A stretch of 64,000 nucleotides of DNA. Source: Thermosynechococcaceae cyanobacterium Okahandja. Lineage in GTDB: Bacteria; Cyanobacteriota; Cyanobacteriia; Thermosynechococcales; Thermosynechococcaceae. This document shows, piece after piece, positions 9,930 to 19,133 of the stretch (position 1 is its first letter; each line of letters opens with the position of its first letter). The notes under the pieces are model-generated. The model was not told the DNA's origin. It did no database searches and saw nothing but the letters and a program-made list of their open reading frames with translations. The stretch spans positions 310,001 to 374,000 of the forward strand of contig CP136945.1 of NCBI GenBank assembly GCA_041530395.1. The letters are read 5' to 3'. Made by a program: the position numbers and the translations under genes.

Positions 9930-10418
9930 TTACCAACCCCACGAACCCGGCGCCCCCTTAAACGGCCCAACAATATCGGGGGTAATCCAGCCGCCGTAAA
10001 AATTGCCGGGCTGGGGCGTGACCACCACCCCATCAACAGTACACTCATCCATGGGGCCGGCATAAAAAGCAATGTAGTTGCGAATAGGGGCAAAGGCCGG
10101 GGTCGGTTTCGGGTAGTACCACGCCACATTGTCCACTTGGCGATCGCCCAGCCGCAGGTGATAGTAAGCCCCTTGGCCTTTCCACTCACAAAAGGTTTGG
10201 CGTGGCGACGGAATCAGGTACTGGCGCTGCACATCCTCCGGCGGAAAATAATAGACCGGCGGATGGCTGGTTTCGAGCACCCGCTGGCCACGGGACGTTG
10301 CGGCAATCACCACCCCATTAAAGACAACCCGCAGGTATTTCCCAGTGGGTTCAAGGCGGGGGGGACGCGGATAGTCCCACACCGATTCTTGGCCAGGTTG
10401 GGGAGGAATGCGTTCCAT
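9930..10418 (-). CDS. DUF427 domain protein
   Basis: 162 residues with the DUF427 fold signatures: VVFNGVVIAATSRGQRVLETS near the N-terminus, YYFPPEDV, FCEWKGQGAYYHL and AFYAGPMDECTVDG. DUF427 proteins are small soluble beta-rich proteins common in cyanobacteria and actinobacteria; no firm biochemical role is known to me. It lies directly upstream of recF with no gap and about 10 nt after the Rre1-like regulator gene, so the three minus-strand genes probably share a transcript. Confidence 0.8.
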   Translation of the reverse strand: MERIPPQPGQESVWDYPRPPRLEPTGKYLRVVFNGVVIAATSRGQRVLETSHPPVYYFPPEDVQRQYLIPSPRQTFCEWKGQGAYYHLRLGDRQVDNVAWYYPKPTPAFAPIRNYIAFYAGPMDECTVDGVVVTPQPGNFYGGWITPDIVGPFKGAPGSWGW

Positions 10419-10428
10419 GGCGCTGCCC

Positions 10429-11079
10429 TTAGCTGTACTTCTGGGGACTCGTTTGCCGCTCCACTAAGCCCTGCTCAATGGCAAGGCGCACCAGTTCTGC
10501 CCGATTGTGTACCGAGGTTTTTTGGAAGAGACTGCTGACGTGCTTTTCAATGGTGCGGGCGCTCAGGTGGAGGCGATCGCCAATTTGGGCATTCGAGAGA
10601 CCGGCCACCAACAATTCCAGCACCTCCTGCTCCCGCGGGGTCAACTCAAGGCGCACCCCCGGGGAAGAGGCGGGTCGTTGCTGCCGCTCCAACTGCATCT
10701 GCACTAACTGAGAGCGATCCAGCAAGTTGCGGACAACGGCAGCTAACTCGTTTAGGTCAAAGGGCTTGGCCAAATAGACATCGCCCCCCGTGCGGTAGGC
10801 ACGAATACGCTCCTCTACCTCCGTGCGCGCCGTCAGATACACCACCGGCAACAGCCGCAGCGAAGGATGCTGCCGTACCTGCCGCACCAGTTCATAGCCA
10901 TTCATATTGGGCATGGCAATATCGGTGATCAGCAAATGGGGTTGGTAACGGTGGATCATCTCAAGAGCTTGGGCACCATCCCCCGCCGTTAAACAGCAGT
11001 ACCCTAAGGATTCTAAAAACCGACTGACCGACAACCGAATCCCCGGATCATCATCGGCAATTAGGAGGGTAAGGGACAT
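10429..11079 (-). CDS. NarL/LuxR-type response regulator, Rre1 (Ycf29)-like
   Basis: Receiver domain (about 1-125; acidic pocket ADDDPG, phospho-Asp about D53 in ITDIAMPNMNGYE, conserved Lys in VYLAKPF) plus a C-terminal LuxR-type HTH (LTPREQEVLELLVAGLSNAQIG...). The sequence closely follows my memory of cyanobacterial Rre1/Ycf29, which responds to several stresses, usually with Hik34 or Hik2. The assignment is by recall, hence no symbol. No kinase is adjacent. The upstream M20 hydrolase ends 5 nt before its start, so an operon is likely. Confidence 0.85.
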   Translation of the reverse strand: MSLTLLIADDDPGIRLSVSRFLESLGYCCLTAGDGAQALEMIHRYQPHLLITDIAMPNMNGYELVRQVRQHPSLRLLPVVYLTARTEVEERIRAYRTGGDVYLAKPFDLNELAAVVRNLLDRSQLVQMQLERQQRPASSPGVRLELTPREQEVLELLVAGLSNAQIGDRLHLSARTIEKHVSSLFQKTSVHNRAELVRLAIEQGLVERQTSPQKYS

Positions 11080-11084
11080 GGGAT

Positions 11085-12293
11085 CTAGGTCTCAACTAAA
11101 CCACAGTATCGCTCAACGCAGCGGATAAACAACTCTACCCCAATACTCAGCACCGTTTCATCAAAATCAAAGCGGGGATGATGGTGGGGAAAATCTAGCC
11201 CCAGTGTGCCATTGGCAGAGCCTAAAAAGAAATAGCACCCCGGTACCGCCTGCAGGAAAAACGACATATCCTCCGCCGCCATCGTTTGGCAGTGGGGCGT
11301 TACGCCGGCGGGAACCTCCATGACCGACTCGGCAACGGAACGCACCAAGTCCGCCATTTTGGCATCATTCACCGTGGGTGGGTACAGCCGCTGATAGTCA
11401 AAGCGATAGCTTGCCCCATGGCTTTGGCAGATGCCCGCAATCACCTGCTCAATCCGCTGTGGTAGCCACTCCCCCAACTCTGGCTTAAAGTAGCGCACCG
11501 TGCCCCGAAACGTGGCGGTATCGGCAATCACATTCTTGGCGGTACCTGCCTGCACCGCCCCCACCGAAATCACTGCCGTCTCGAGGGGATCCACATTGCG
11601 GGACACAATGGTGTGCAGGGCTGTAATCACTTGGGCCACCACCAACACCGTATCCACCGTAAATTGGGGCAGGGCAGCATGGCCGCCTTTGCCGTGGATG
11701 GTACACTCAAAAAACTCTGCCGCCGCCATCAACGGGCCACTGCGCACCCCCACGGTGCCCACGGGTAAAAAATTCCACAGGTGTAGGCCAATAATGGCAT
11801 CCACCTGCGGCGCATCGAGTACCCCCGCCTCAATCATGGGTTTGGCGCCGCCGGGGCCTTCCTCCGCTGGCTGAAAGATTATCTTCACCGTACCGGCAAA
11901 ATCACGGTGGCTCGCAAGGTATTTGGCCGTGCCAAGGGCGATCGCCGTGTGCCCATCATGGCCGCAGGCGTGCATCTTACCCGGGTGGAGCGAGCGGTAG
12001 GGGGCTTCATTTTCCTCCTGCACCGGCAGGGCATCCATATCGGCGCGAATGGCCAGCACAGGTCCGGGTCGCACCCCCGGGATCACGGCCACAATACCTG
12101 TCTCGGCAATGCCGCAGCGGTGTTGAATTCCCCACTCCTGCAACTTGCCCTGAATAAACTCCGCCGTCAGGTGCTCTTGGAACCCCAGTTCAGGGCGCTG
12201 ATGCAAGTACCGTCGCCACGCCACTAACTCTGGTTGTAGCGCCGCCACATCTGGTCGTAGGTGGCAGGTAAGCTGGGAAAGATGAAAAGCCAT
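11085..12293 (-). CDS. M20D-family amidohydrolase / aminoacylase
   Basis: About 400 residues with the M20D signatures: RADMDALPVQEENE, the metal-binding MHACGHDGHTA (Cys, His), and PAEEGPGGAKPMIEAG with the catalytic Glu pair, then a dimerisation domain and the final metal ligand near SANGTLGLDFPHHH. Members remove acyl groups from N-acyl amino acids (hippurate, indole-acetyl amino acids, N-acetyl amino acids); the natural substrate here is unknown. ATG at 12293 is preferred to an in-frame upstream start at 12326, because the family begins near FHLSQL. Confidence 0.85.
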   Translation of the reverse strand: MAFHLSQLTCHLRPDVAALQPELVAWRRYLHQRPELGFQEHLTAEFIQGKLQEWGIQHRCGIAETGIVAVIPGVRPGPVLAIRADMDALPVQEENEAPYRSLHPGKMHACGHDGHTAIALGTAKYLASHRDFAGTVKIIFQPAEEGPGGAKPMIEAGVLDAPQVDAIIGLHLWNFLPVGTVGVRSGPLMAAAEFFECTIHGKGGHAALPQFTVDTVLVVAQVITALHTIVSRNVDPLETAVISVGAVQAGTAKNVIADTATFRGTVRYFKPELGEWLPQRIEQVIAGICQSHGASYRFDYQRLYPPTVNDAKMADLVRSVAESVMEVPAGVTPHCQTMAAEDMSFFLQAVPGCYFFLGSANGTLGLDFPHHHPRFDFDETVLSIGVELFIRCVERYCGLVET

Positions 12294-12675
12294 GGCGACA
12301 AACAGCGAGACGACGTTAGAGGACAAAAAGAGGACAAAAATTCAAAAATTTAAAAATTTAGCATTTGTTAAGCATTCCCTTCTAGGATAAACGATGGCTT
12401 TGACGACGGCTACGCGGGCGATCGCCCCCAAGGATAGCAAGAGCCTCGATCGATAACCACTGCCCCCGCCAGATCCAACCCATCAACCGAGAAATTAGGG
12501 CAGCTTAGGCGCAGCCGCTGAACAAATTTACGTCAGAAGCCCCTGACCTAGGAAACATTTGTTATTATGACCAGTAGTTCCCTAGAGCAAAAATAAGAAT
12601 GGTTCAGTATTACACACTACATTTTGCGTAATTCTGAATTCATTGCTAGGGTCTCTTCAGCCAAACGAGGATGTT
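12294..12675. other. Intergenic region between divergent M20 and DUF4327 genes
   Basis: An A/T-rich block next to the M20 start (runs of AAAATTTAAAAATTT near 12340-12362) is followed by a HIP1 octamer near 12419-12426 and then the presumed plus-strand promoter of the DUF4327 gene. No RNA gene or strong terminator is seen. Confidence 0.5.
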
Positions 12676-12897
12676 ATGGTTCAATCCCTTCAATACTCCA
12701 TCGAGCTAGTTCAAGACGAAGCCCGTCAACTGGTAGCCAAGGGAGTGGTCAGCCGGCAGCAGCCCATTTACACCCTCTGCCAGTACGTACCAGTTCGGGA
12801 GTGGCCCCTCATTGAGGCAGAGTTAGAGCGTTGCGACTTCATGCTGCGCGATCGCATTGGCGATCTCATTGGTCGCGAGTGCTGGGAAAATGATTAG
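12676..12897 (+). CDS. DUF4327 family small protein
   Basis: 73 residues beginning MVQSLQYSIELVQDEARQL and continuing through SRQQPIYTLCQYVP and DRIGDLIGRECW, the conserved DUF4327 pattern found almost only in cyanobacteria. Soluble and helical, with no known role. ATG at 12676 is chosen because family members begin with MVQ; an in-frame upstream TTG (12643) would add residues without similarity. Confidence 0.8.
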   Translation: MVQSLQYSIELVQDEARQLVAKGVVSRQQPIYTLCQYVPVREWPLIEAELERCDFMLRDRIGDLIGRECWEND

Positions 12898-12951
12898 ATC
12901 CCTTGGCGGGACACCCCGCGCTCTAATGTTCGATTGAGCGTCGGGAGAATG

Positions 12952-13293
12952 TCAGGGAGCGCTGGACTGTTGCTCCTGCTGCAGATCTTGACGAATAGCA
13001 CTTAGTGTATCGAGTAATACTCGGATATCCGTTTCTATGGCGTTGGCTTCCATGGTAGGGGCAGCGATGGAGGGCTGCTTGGCCACAAAGGCCTCAATGA
13101 GCTTGCGGGCTTCGGCTTCCGTCAGGCGGCCTTTGGCTGCCCACAGATCCGCGAGTTGACCCAGATCTAAGCGCAGTTGGGCAACGTTCTCTTGGCGCTT
13201 GGCTTCATCTTGCAGCGACTCAAGGGCGGTGGCAACAGCACCGATGCCAACATAGTAAGCCTGCTGCAGCAGTTCTAAAGGATTGCGATTCAT
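12952..13293 (-). CDS. Small helical protein, phasin-like
   Basis: 113 residues, predicted almost wholly helical: ELLQQAYYVGIGAVATALESLQDE, then a charged central helix with a KGRLTEAEARKLIEAF segment, and a Gln/Glu-rich tail. The N-terminal hydrophobic helix followed by a coiled coil resembles poly(hydroxyalkanoate)-granule phasin-like proteins of cyanobacteria. This is a resemblance only; the window has no PHA synthase genes. It lies about 75 nt downstream of panC-cmk on the same strand. Confidence 0.6.
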   Translation of the reverse strand: MNRNPLELLQQAYYVGIGAVATALESLQDEAKRQENVAQLRLDLGQLADLWAAKGRLTEAEARKLIEAFVAKQPSIAAPTMEANAIETDIRVLLDTLSAIRQDLQQEQQSSAP

Positions 13294-13368
13294 AGTTTCT
13301 GTTTGCTAATGGCCAACCGAAGGGACAAGGCTCTCCCCTGCCACTGTAAAGGAAGACTGCCCCCCAAA

Positions 13369-14910
13369 TCAAGGCAAGGAATAGCGACTGCGGTAGAGTT
13401 GGACAATTTTACCGATGACTTCATCAATACTGAGGTTGTCGGTACAGACTTCAATGGCATCTGCCGCCTTGCGAAAGGGAGCGTAGGCTCGCTGTTGATC
13501 GGCGGTGTCGCGATCAATAATTTGCTGTAGCAGATCCTCGTAGGTCACCGCGGAGTGCCCTTGGGCTTGCAGTTCTTGCCAGCGGCGTTTGGCTCGCTCT
13601 TGGGAGGAGGCGGTCAGGAAAATTTTTAAGCCTGCTTCAGGAAAAACGTGGGTACCAATGTCGCGCCCCTCGGCGGCCACCCCACCTTCAGCCCCCATAC
13701 GCCGTTGCTGCTGCACCATCAGCCGCCGCACACCCGGCAGCGCCGCCACCCGCGAAACCCGCTGGGTCACGTCAAGGGAGCGAATAGCCGCGGTAATGTC
13801 CTTACCGTTGAGCCACACTTGGGGGGGCTGCTGGGGATCCTCACTCTCAAGGCGAATCTGGCACTGGGCAACCGCTTCCACCACCGCCAGTTCATCGTCA
13901 AGATCAATGTGGTTGTGCAAACACCACCACGTGGCGGCACGGTACATGGCACCGGTATCGAGATAGCGTAACCCCAAGAGGTGGGCGGCTTGGCGGGTTA
14001 CGGTGGACTTGCCCGCACCCGCTGGGCCATCGACCGCTAAAATGCCGCGGCGGCGATCCAGCAGGCAGTTATCAATCAGGCGGGTATGACCGACCCAGGC
14101 GGCGATCGCCAACAGTCCCACGCTATCCACCCGATCGAGGGGGGTGAGGGTTTCCGGGTGAACCAGTTCGGCATAGTCTAGGCGCAGGTCAGGGAACTGG
14201 CGCAGGTGGGTGTAAACCTGCTCGAGTAAAGGAGCGGCCTCAAGGGTGCCTTGGCGAAAGGCCTCGGTGGCTCTTTGCAGCGCTTGACTGAGGGCGAGGG
14301 CGGTGGTGCGCTCATGATCCTTGAGGTACTGATTGCGGGAACTGAGGGCAAGGCCATCGGCATCGCGCACAATCGGACAGGCAATGATTTCAACATCCAC
14401 GTTCAAGTCAGCGACGCAGCGGCGGAGGATGGCCAATTGCTGGGCATCCTTCTGGCCAAGGTAGGCCCGTTGGGGCTGGACAATGTGCAATAGCTTGAGA
14501 ACAACGGTGGCCACACCGCGAAAATGCCCTGGGCGGGAGCGACCACACAAGCCCTGCGTGAGTTGTGCCGGGGGATCAACCGTGGTCAACCCCGCCAAAC
14601 CATAGGGGTAAAGTTCCGTCTCACTGGGGGTAAAGACCAGATCCACGCCAAGGGTACGGCATAGGTCGAGGTCGGCTGCCAGTGGCCGTGGGTAACGCTG
14701 CAGATCTTCGTTGGCACCAAATTGCAGGGGATTGACAAAGATACTGACAACAACGACATCGCACTCTTGACGGGCGCGCTCAATCAGGGACTGATGGCCG
14801 CGGTGCAGTGCCCCCATCGTGGGGACAAAACCAAGGGTCGCATGGCCGGGATAGTTCTTTAGTGCCGTTTGCAGGCCAACAATTGTACGGAGGTGGTGAA
14901 AGGTACCCAT
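13369..14910 (-). CDS. panC/cmk: Bifunctional pantoate-beta-alanine ligase / cytidylate kinase
   Basis: 513 residues. Residues about 1-280 are PanC (LGFVPTMGALHRGH with the HIGH-like ATP site, VSIFVNPLQFG, and KDAQQLAILRR), making pantothenate from pantoate and beta-alanine. Residues about 287-513 are cytidylate kinase (P-loop VDGPAGAGKSTVTR, then LDTGAMYRA and AEGRDIGTHVFP), phosphorylating CMP/dCMP. The fusion is characteristic of cyanobacteria, so it is not an assembly error. Both halves look intact. Confidence 0.95.
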   Translation of the reverse strand: MGTFHHLRTIVGLQTALKNYPGHATLGFVPTMGALHRGHQSLIERARQECDVVVVSIFVNPLQFGANEDLQRYPRPLAADLDLCRTLGVDLVFTPSETELYPYGLAGLTTVDPPAQLTQGLCGRSRPGHFRGVATVVLKLLHIVQPQRAYLGQKDAQQLAILRRCVADLNVDVEIIACPIVRDADGLALSSRNQYLKDHERTTALALSQALQRATEAFRQGTLEAAPLLEQVYTHLRQFPDLRLDYAELVHPETLTPLDRVDSVGLLAIAAWVGHTRLIDNCLLDRRRGILAVDGPAGAGKSTVTRQAAHLLGLRYLDTGAMYRAATWWCLHNHIDLDDELAVVEAVAQCQIRLESEDPQQPPQVWLNGKDITAAIRSLDVTQRVSRVAALPGVRRLMVQQQRRMGAEGGVAAEGRDIGTHVFPEAGLKIFLTASSQERAKRRWQELQAQGHSAVTYEDLLQQIIDRDTADQQRAYAPFRKAADAIEVCTDNLSIDEVIGKIVQLYRSRYSLP

Positions 14911-14975
14911 AGGTGACTACTGGCTCACGGGGGCGATCGCCAAAACATTCTCCATCCTAGACCAGATTGGTGACG

Positions 14976-17900
14976 TTACAAATTTGGCAGGCAACTTAAG
15001 GGCATGGGCGGGTAAAATCCGTAACCTTGGCCGTAGCAGCACCCTAAGGCCAGCAGATGTTCCGCTTGGGCGGGGGTTTCTACCCCTTCGGCCACAACTC
15101 CTAGGTTCAAGCTCTTGCCGAGAGCCACAACGGCACCAATGATTTCGGCGGCAGCGGGATTGCTGCCAAGGTTGGCAACAAAGGAACGGTCAATCTTCAG
15201 AGCGTAGATGGGTAACTGGTGCAGCCGACTCAGGGATGAATAACCGGTGCCAAAGTCGTCAATGTTCAGGGCTACGCCTAGCTGTTGGAGGTGTTCGGCC
15301 ACTGTTAGGGTTGCCTCTAGGTTGCGGATCATCGTTGTTTCGGTAATTTCTAGGTGCAACTGCTGAGGCGGTAGGTGGGCGGCACTCAGGGCAGTAGTAA
15401 TGTCGTTCACAAACTGAGGATCAACCAGTTGCTGCGGTGAGATATTAATTCCTAGGGTGAGGTGCTGGCGCTGCGGGTTGCCCCGTTGCCACTCGCTAAA
15501 TTCGCTAATGGCACGCCTAATGACCTGACGGCCAAGGCTGACAATTAAGCCCGCTTGCTCCGCTAAGGCAATAAATTCGGCGGCTGGAATTTCGCCTTTT
15601 GGGGGATCAAACCAGCGACTCAGGGCTTCGAGACCCACAATCGCACCCGTGTCTAGTTGCACAATCGGCTGGAAATAAACTTGCAGTTCACTCTTGGCGA
15701 TCGCCTGCTGGAGTTGGCTCTCAAGGGTAAAGCGATTTTGAGCCTGCAGATACATTTCTGGGGCAAAGATGCGGTGTTGGCCGAGTCCCTCCTTTTTGGC
15801 TTGGTACATGGCAATATCCGCATCCCGTAGCAGCATGGCCGCGGAGGCATCGGGGCGATCGCTAAAGGCTACGCCAATACTGGCACTCAGGGTCAGCACA
15901 TGGCCATCAATGACGAGGGGGTCTTGAATCACCCGATCGAGGGCCTGCACCCGCTCCTGCACCTGGTGATGCATTTGGCTCGGGTCTAGATCCTCGCACA
16001 GCACCACAAACTCGTCCCCACTGAGGTGGGCAAGGGTATCCCCCTCGGGCACAACGGTTTGCATCCGCTGGGCAAGGGTAATGAGCACCTGATCCCCGGC
16101 TTGGTGGCCTAGGCTGTCGTTCACCCGCTTAAAGCGATCCACGTCAATGAAAATGACGGCAAAGGGGCGATCGCGGTGGCGCTGGTACTGCCGCCAACAG
16201 TGCAAGAGGCGATCGTTGAGCAGGGTGCGATTAGGTAAGCCGGTAAGGCCGTCGTGGAGGGCATCATGAATCAGTCGCTCCTCCATTAGTTTGCGGCGGG
16301 TAATATCGCGCCCCACACACTGGTATTCCAGACAGCGACCATAGCTATCAAAAAAGGCGCGGGTGGTCCACTCAAACCATACTACCCCGCCATCGTTGTG
16401 GTTGACGGCGCACTCAAGGGTGCTGATGGGTTGATCGGGGGTCAGAGCCGCTAGGTGCTGCTGAAAGCGTTGCTGACTGACCGCGTCAAAGGGATGGCAC
16501 AGCAGATCCCCCAGATCGCAACTTACGCCAAATTGGGCAAGGTAGCGGAAAAAAGCAGGATTGCCAAAGGTGAGCAGCCCATCGGGCGTACAGCGATACA
16601 GGAGTTCCGTTTGGGCATCGAGGACGCGGCGGTAGCGCTCCTTCTCTTGGTGCAGGTGGCTCACCAACTCGGCGCGATTAATGCCAAAGCCCAACTGCTC
16701 CCCCAGTTGCCGCAGCAGTTGCACCTCATCCGGTGCCCAAGGGCGTGCCCCGGTACAGTGATGGCACAGCAGTAGTCCCCACAGCCGATGTTCTTCAACA
16801 ATGGGTACCACTAAATTAGCGCGCACCGAGAGGCTCTGCAAAAACTTGCGGTGGCAGGAGGTCAGTTCGATGGTGTCAATGTCGGCGATCGCCAACACCC
16901 GCCCCTCTAGATACGCTTGGGCATGGCTCTTCTGAAAGCAGGGATCATAGAAGTCACTGTTTTGCAGCGAAAATTCCGGCGCAGCCACCGACTCCGCCAC
17001 CACGGTACCGCTGTTGTCCGGGTGGAACTGAAAAATTAAGGTGCGATCCACCTGAAGTAACTGGCGAATCTCTTCGAGGGCAGTCCGGAGAACGGTCTCA
17101 AGATCAAGGGACTGGCGAATTTTGAGGGTGAGGCGGTGCAACAGTTCCGCTTGGTTTTGCCGCCGCTGCAATGAGGTGCTCGAGTCCACCTGAACCGTAA
17201 TATTTTGGAAAAACACCGCTAACCCGCGCCCCGTAGGGAATGCCCGCACGGCGTGCCACTGATTTAGGGGAGCGAAAAAAGCCTCAAACTGCACCGGGCG
17301 TTGCTCCCTCAGGGCAGTGCGATAGTGCGCCTCAAAGGCAGAATGGCGGGCATCTGGAAACAACTCCCAAAGGCTTTGGCCAAGCATTTCAGCCGCGGTT
17401 TTCGCAACAAGGCGGCAGAAGTGACCGTTGACGTAGATTAACTTGAACTCCGGATCCACTTCAAAAAAGTGATCCGACATACTCTCAAGAATGTCGCTGA
17501 CTTGGTTGTAGGCGGCCTCGAGGCGATCGTTAAACTGGCGCTGCTCAGTCACATCGCGGGCGGCGGCATAGATGCGGTTTTGCGCCATCACCCCCTGCCA
17601 CTCGTACCAGCGGTAGTCCCCGGCGGCAGTGCGCAGACGGATAAGGTGACGCGCAATTTGCTCCCCTTGGCGAAGGCGTTGCTCAACAGCGCGGTGCGCC
17701 GCCAGATCCTCTGGGTGTAAAAACTCCTCAAACTGTGCCCCAGAAAGGGTATGCAGGCCGTAGCCTAAGCAGGTGTGCCAGTGTTGATTCACCCGCCGCA
17801 GTCGCCCCTCCGTATCGGCAATCATAAAGAGTTCCAGCGAGGAACTAAAAAAGTACTCCAGCTCGGCGGTTTTTTGCGCCAGTTCCGCCTGCATCCGGAC

Positions 17901-18704
17901 GCGATCGCTAATGTCCCGCTGCACCGCAAAGTGGCCAATAATTTCTTGACGTTCGTTGTACAAACAAACGTAGTTACCTTCCACCCAAAAGGACGAGCCA
18001 TCCTGACGCACAAGCTCGACATCGCTGTGAAAATTCCCGAGGTCAAAGAGGGCACGCCAGAAGCGCTTCGCCAGTTCCGGCGCGTGACGAAAGCAGTCGC
18101 GGGGGGTCAGGCCAATCAGGTCATCGGCTGGGCAACGGTGTTGTTTAGCAAGGGCAGGATTGACCTTCGTAATCCGTTGATGGTCAAGGACATACTCAAG
18201 AGTGGCCTCCTTATCCACCGTGTCATCCCAGCGTATTGGCTGATCTAGCATCATAAAAAAGCAGGCTTCAAGGGACTGCTGAAAAAAAGCCTCAAGAAGT
18301 TCTTTACTGGCTTGCAGTTGCAACTCCAGTTGTTTGCGCCAACTCACATCCCGGGACGTGGTCACTAAAAACAGCGGCGTACCCGATTCATCACAAATCG
18401 GATGGGTCAGGGTTTCTAGCCAGATGTAAGAGCCGTTTTTTTTGCGCATCCGGTACGTTTCAACTAAGTCCGTGGTGCCCTGGAGCGCTAAGGCATGAAC
18501 CCCACTGCGGATGCGCTCGGCATCATCCGGATGAAACAGAGTATAGGGGCTTTTGCCAACGAGTTCATCGGGACGGTAACCCAGCAGCCGCTCACTGGAG
18601 GGGGTAACGTACAGGTAACACCCATTGGGTTCATGGATACAAATGAGATCATCCGTGTAGTTCGCGAGTAATTCTGTGAAGTGCTCAAATTCACCGATGA
18701 TCAT
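14976..18704 (-). CDS. sesC: Cyanobacteriochrome c-di-GMP synthase/phosphodiesterase SesC (PAS4-GAF-PAS-GGDEF-EAL)
   Basis: 1242 residues. Four PAS regions (about 10-122, 140-268, 285-390, 400-505), a bilin-binding GAF (about 520-680), a fifth PAS (about 690-803), GGDEF (about 815-975) and EAL (about 985-1235). The GAF carries DPCF (C589) and SCHRKFL (C617), again exactly 28 residues apart, so it should be a DXCF blue/green photosensor. The cyclase motif is SGDEF, with no Arg-x-x-Asp I-site before it. The EAL part keeps EALSRW and DDFGTGYSSL. The architecture matches Thermosynechococcus SesC (Tlr0911), bifunctional and light-switched. The symbol rests on architecture and on sesA lying in the same region. 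Confidence 0.85.
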   Translation of the reverse strand: MIIGEFEHFTELLANYTDDLICIHEPNGCYLYVTPSSERLLGYRPDELVGKSPYTLFHPDDAERIRSGVHALALQGTTDLVETYRMRKKNGSYIWLETLTHPICDESGTPLFLVTTSRDVSWRKQLELQLQASKELLEAFFQQSLEACFFMMLDQPIRWDDTVDKEATLEYVLDHQRITKVNPALAKQHRCPADDLIGLTPRDCFRHAPELAKRFWRALFDLGNFHSDVELVRQDGSSFWVEGNYVCLYNERQEIIGHFAVQRDISDRVRMQAELAQKTAELEYFFSSSLELFMIADTEGRLRRVNQHWHTCLGYGLHTLSGAQFEEFLHPEDLAAHRAVEQRLRQGEQIARHLIRLRTAAGDYRWYEWQGVMAQNRIYAAARDVTEQRQFNDRLEAAYNQVSDILESMSDHFFEVDPEFKLIYVNGHFCRLVAKTAAEMLGQSLWELFPDARHSAFEAHYRTALREQRPVQFEAFFAPLNQWHAVRAFPTGRGLAVFFQNITVQVDSSTSLQRRQNQAELLHRLTLKIRQSLDLETVLRTALEEIRQLLQVDRTLIFQFHPDNSGTVVAESVAAPEFSLQNSDFYDPCFQKSHAQAYLEGRVLAIADIDTIELTSCHRKFLQSLSVRANLVVPIVEEHRLWGLLLCHHCTGARPWAPDEVQLLRQLGEQLGFGINRAELVSHLHQEKERYRRVLDAQTELLYRCTPDGLLTFGNPAFFRYLAQFGVSCDLGDLLCHPFDAVSQQRFQQHLAALTPDQPISTLECAVNHNDGGVVWFEWTTRAFFDSYGRCLEYQCVGRDITRRKLMEERLIHDALHDGLTGLPNRTLLNDRLLHCWRQYQRHRDRPFAVIFIDVDRFKRVNDSLGHQAGDQVLITLAQRMQTVVPEGDTLAHLSGDEFVVLCEDLDPSQMHHQVQERVQALDRVIQDPLVIDGHVLTLSASIGVAFSDRPDASAAMLLRDADIAMYQAKKEGLGQHRIFAPEMYLQAQNRFTLESQLQQAIAKSELQVYFQPIVQLDTGAIVGLEALSRWFDPPKGEIPAAEFIALAEQAGLIVSLGRQVIRRAISEFSEWQRGNPQRQHLTLGINISPQQLVDPQFVNDITTALSAAHLPPQQLHLEITETTMIRNLEATLTVAEHLQQLGVALNIDDFGTGYSSLSRLHQLPIYALKIDRSFVANLGSNPAAAEIIGAVVALGKSLNLGVVAEGVETPAQAEHLLALGCCYGQGYGFYPPMPLSCLPNL

Positions 18705-19010
18705 GGCTTAGGTTCCGCGATCGCCACCGCGGCAGTAAAGGTTAAAACGCCTGGGGGACACCGAAAAAGTGATCAGGGCTACGCCAACCCCGTTTCCTTA
18801 GGGGATTTCCGCTAGGGGGCAACATAAAGATTATCTATACATTATAGGAAGTCTAGAGCCATCTCTAATCCTTGGTTTTGAACCGCTAGAGAACTCAGGA
18901 AATAGGAACCCCCCCGACCCCTCAGGCAGGGTCGGCGATTCTTAGTGTAAATTTTTGTAAAAACTTGCCTTCATAGGGGCAAAACTGTTAAATTAGATAC
19001 AGAAATAAAT
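18705..19010. other. Intergenic region between sesC and the glutamine riboswitch
   Basis: Holds the divergent control region. An A/T-rich stretch lies near 18825-18845. A GC-rich imperfect hairpin (CCCGACCCCTCAGGCAGGGTCGG, near 18915-18937) may be a terminator or an upstream RNA element. No open reading frame is convincing. Confidence 0.4.
18988..19001 (+). promoter_or_regulatory. NtcA-like site overlapping the probable promoter
   Basis: GTT-N8-TAC, one mismatch from the NtcA consensus GTA-N8-TAC, ending about 10 nt before the riboswitch begins. In that position it would cover the -10 region, so binding should repress, as reported for the gif genes. One short site can arise by chance. Confidence 0.35.
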
Positions 19011-19089
19011 CGTTCATCTTCGCAAAGTCATAGCTTGAGCATGGGCAGCGAAGACGGAAGTAGGGAGATTCTCCCGAAGGAACGCGCCT
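19011..19089 (+). ncRNA. Glutamine riboswitch (glnA RNA)
   Basis: Contains the conserved glnA-RNA elements in order: CGTTCA (19012-19017), then GACGGAAGTAGG (about 19053-19064), a GGGAG/CTCCC stem (19063-19067 with 19071-19075), and CGAAGGAACGCG (19075-19086). CGTTC pairs with GAACG to close the three-way junction (P1). This class binds free L-glutamine and occurs in cyanobacteria ahead of nitrogen-assimilation genes, where glutamine turns expression on (for example gifB). It lies 45 nt before the DUF4278 start. Confidence 0.85.
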
Positions 19090-19133
19090 CAGTTACTAAA
19101 AACCACCTAGTTCATGATTTGGGGCGATGACTT

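Noticed and set aside
13369-14910. panC-cmk fusion as an assembly or annotation error
   Set aside because: The fusion is standard in cyanobacteria and both domains are complete.
18900-18940. GC-rich hairpin upstream of the glutamine riboswitch as a second riboswitch
   Set aside because: It lacks any conserved aptamer core; it may be a simple stem or terminator.
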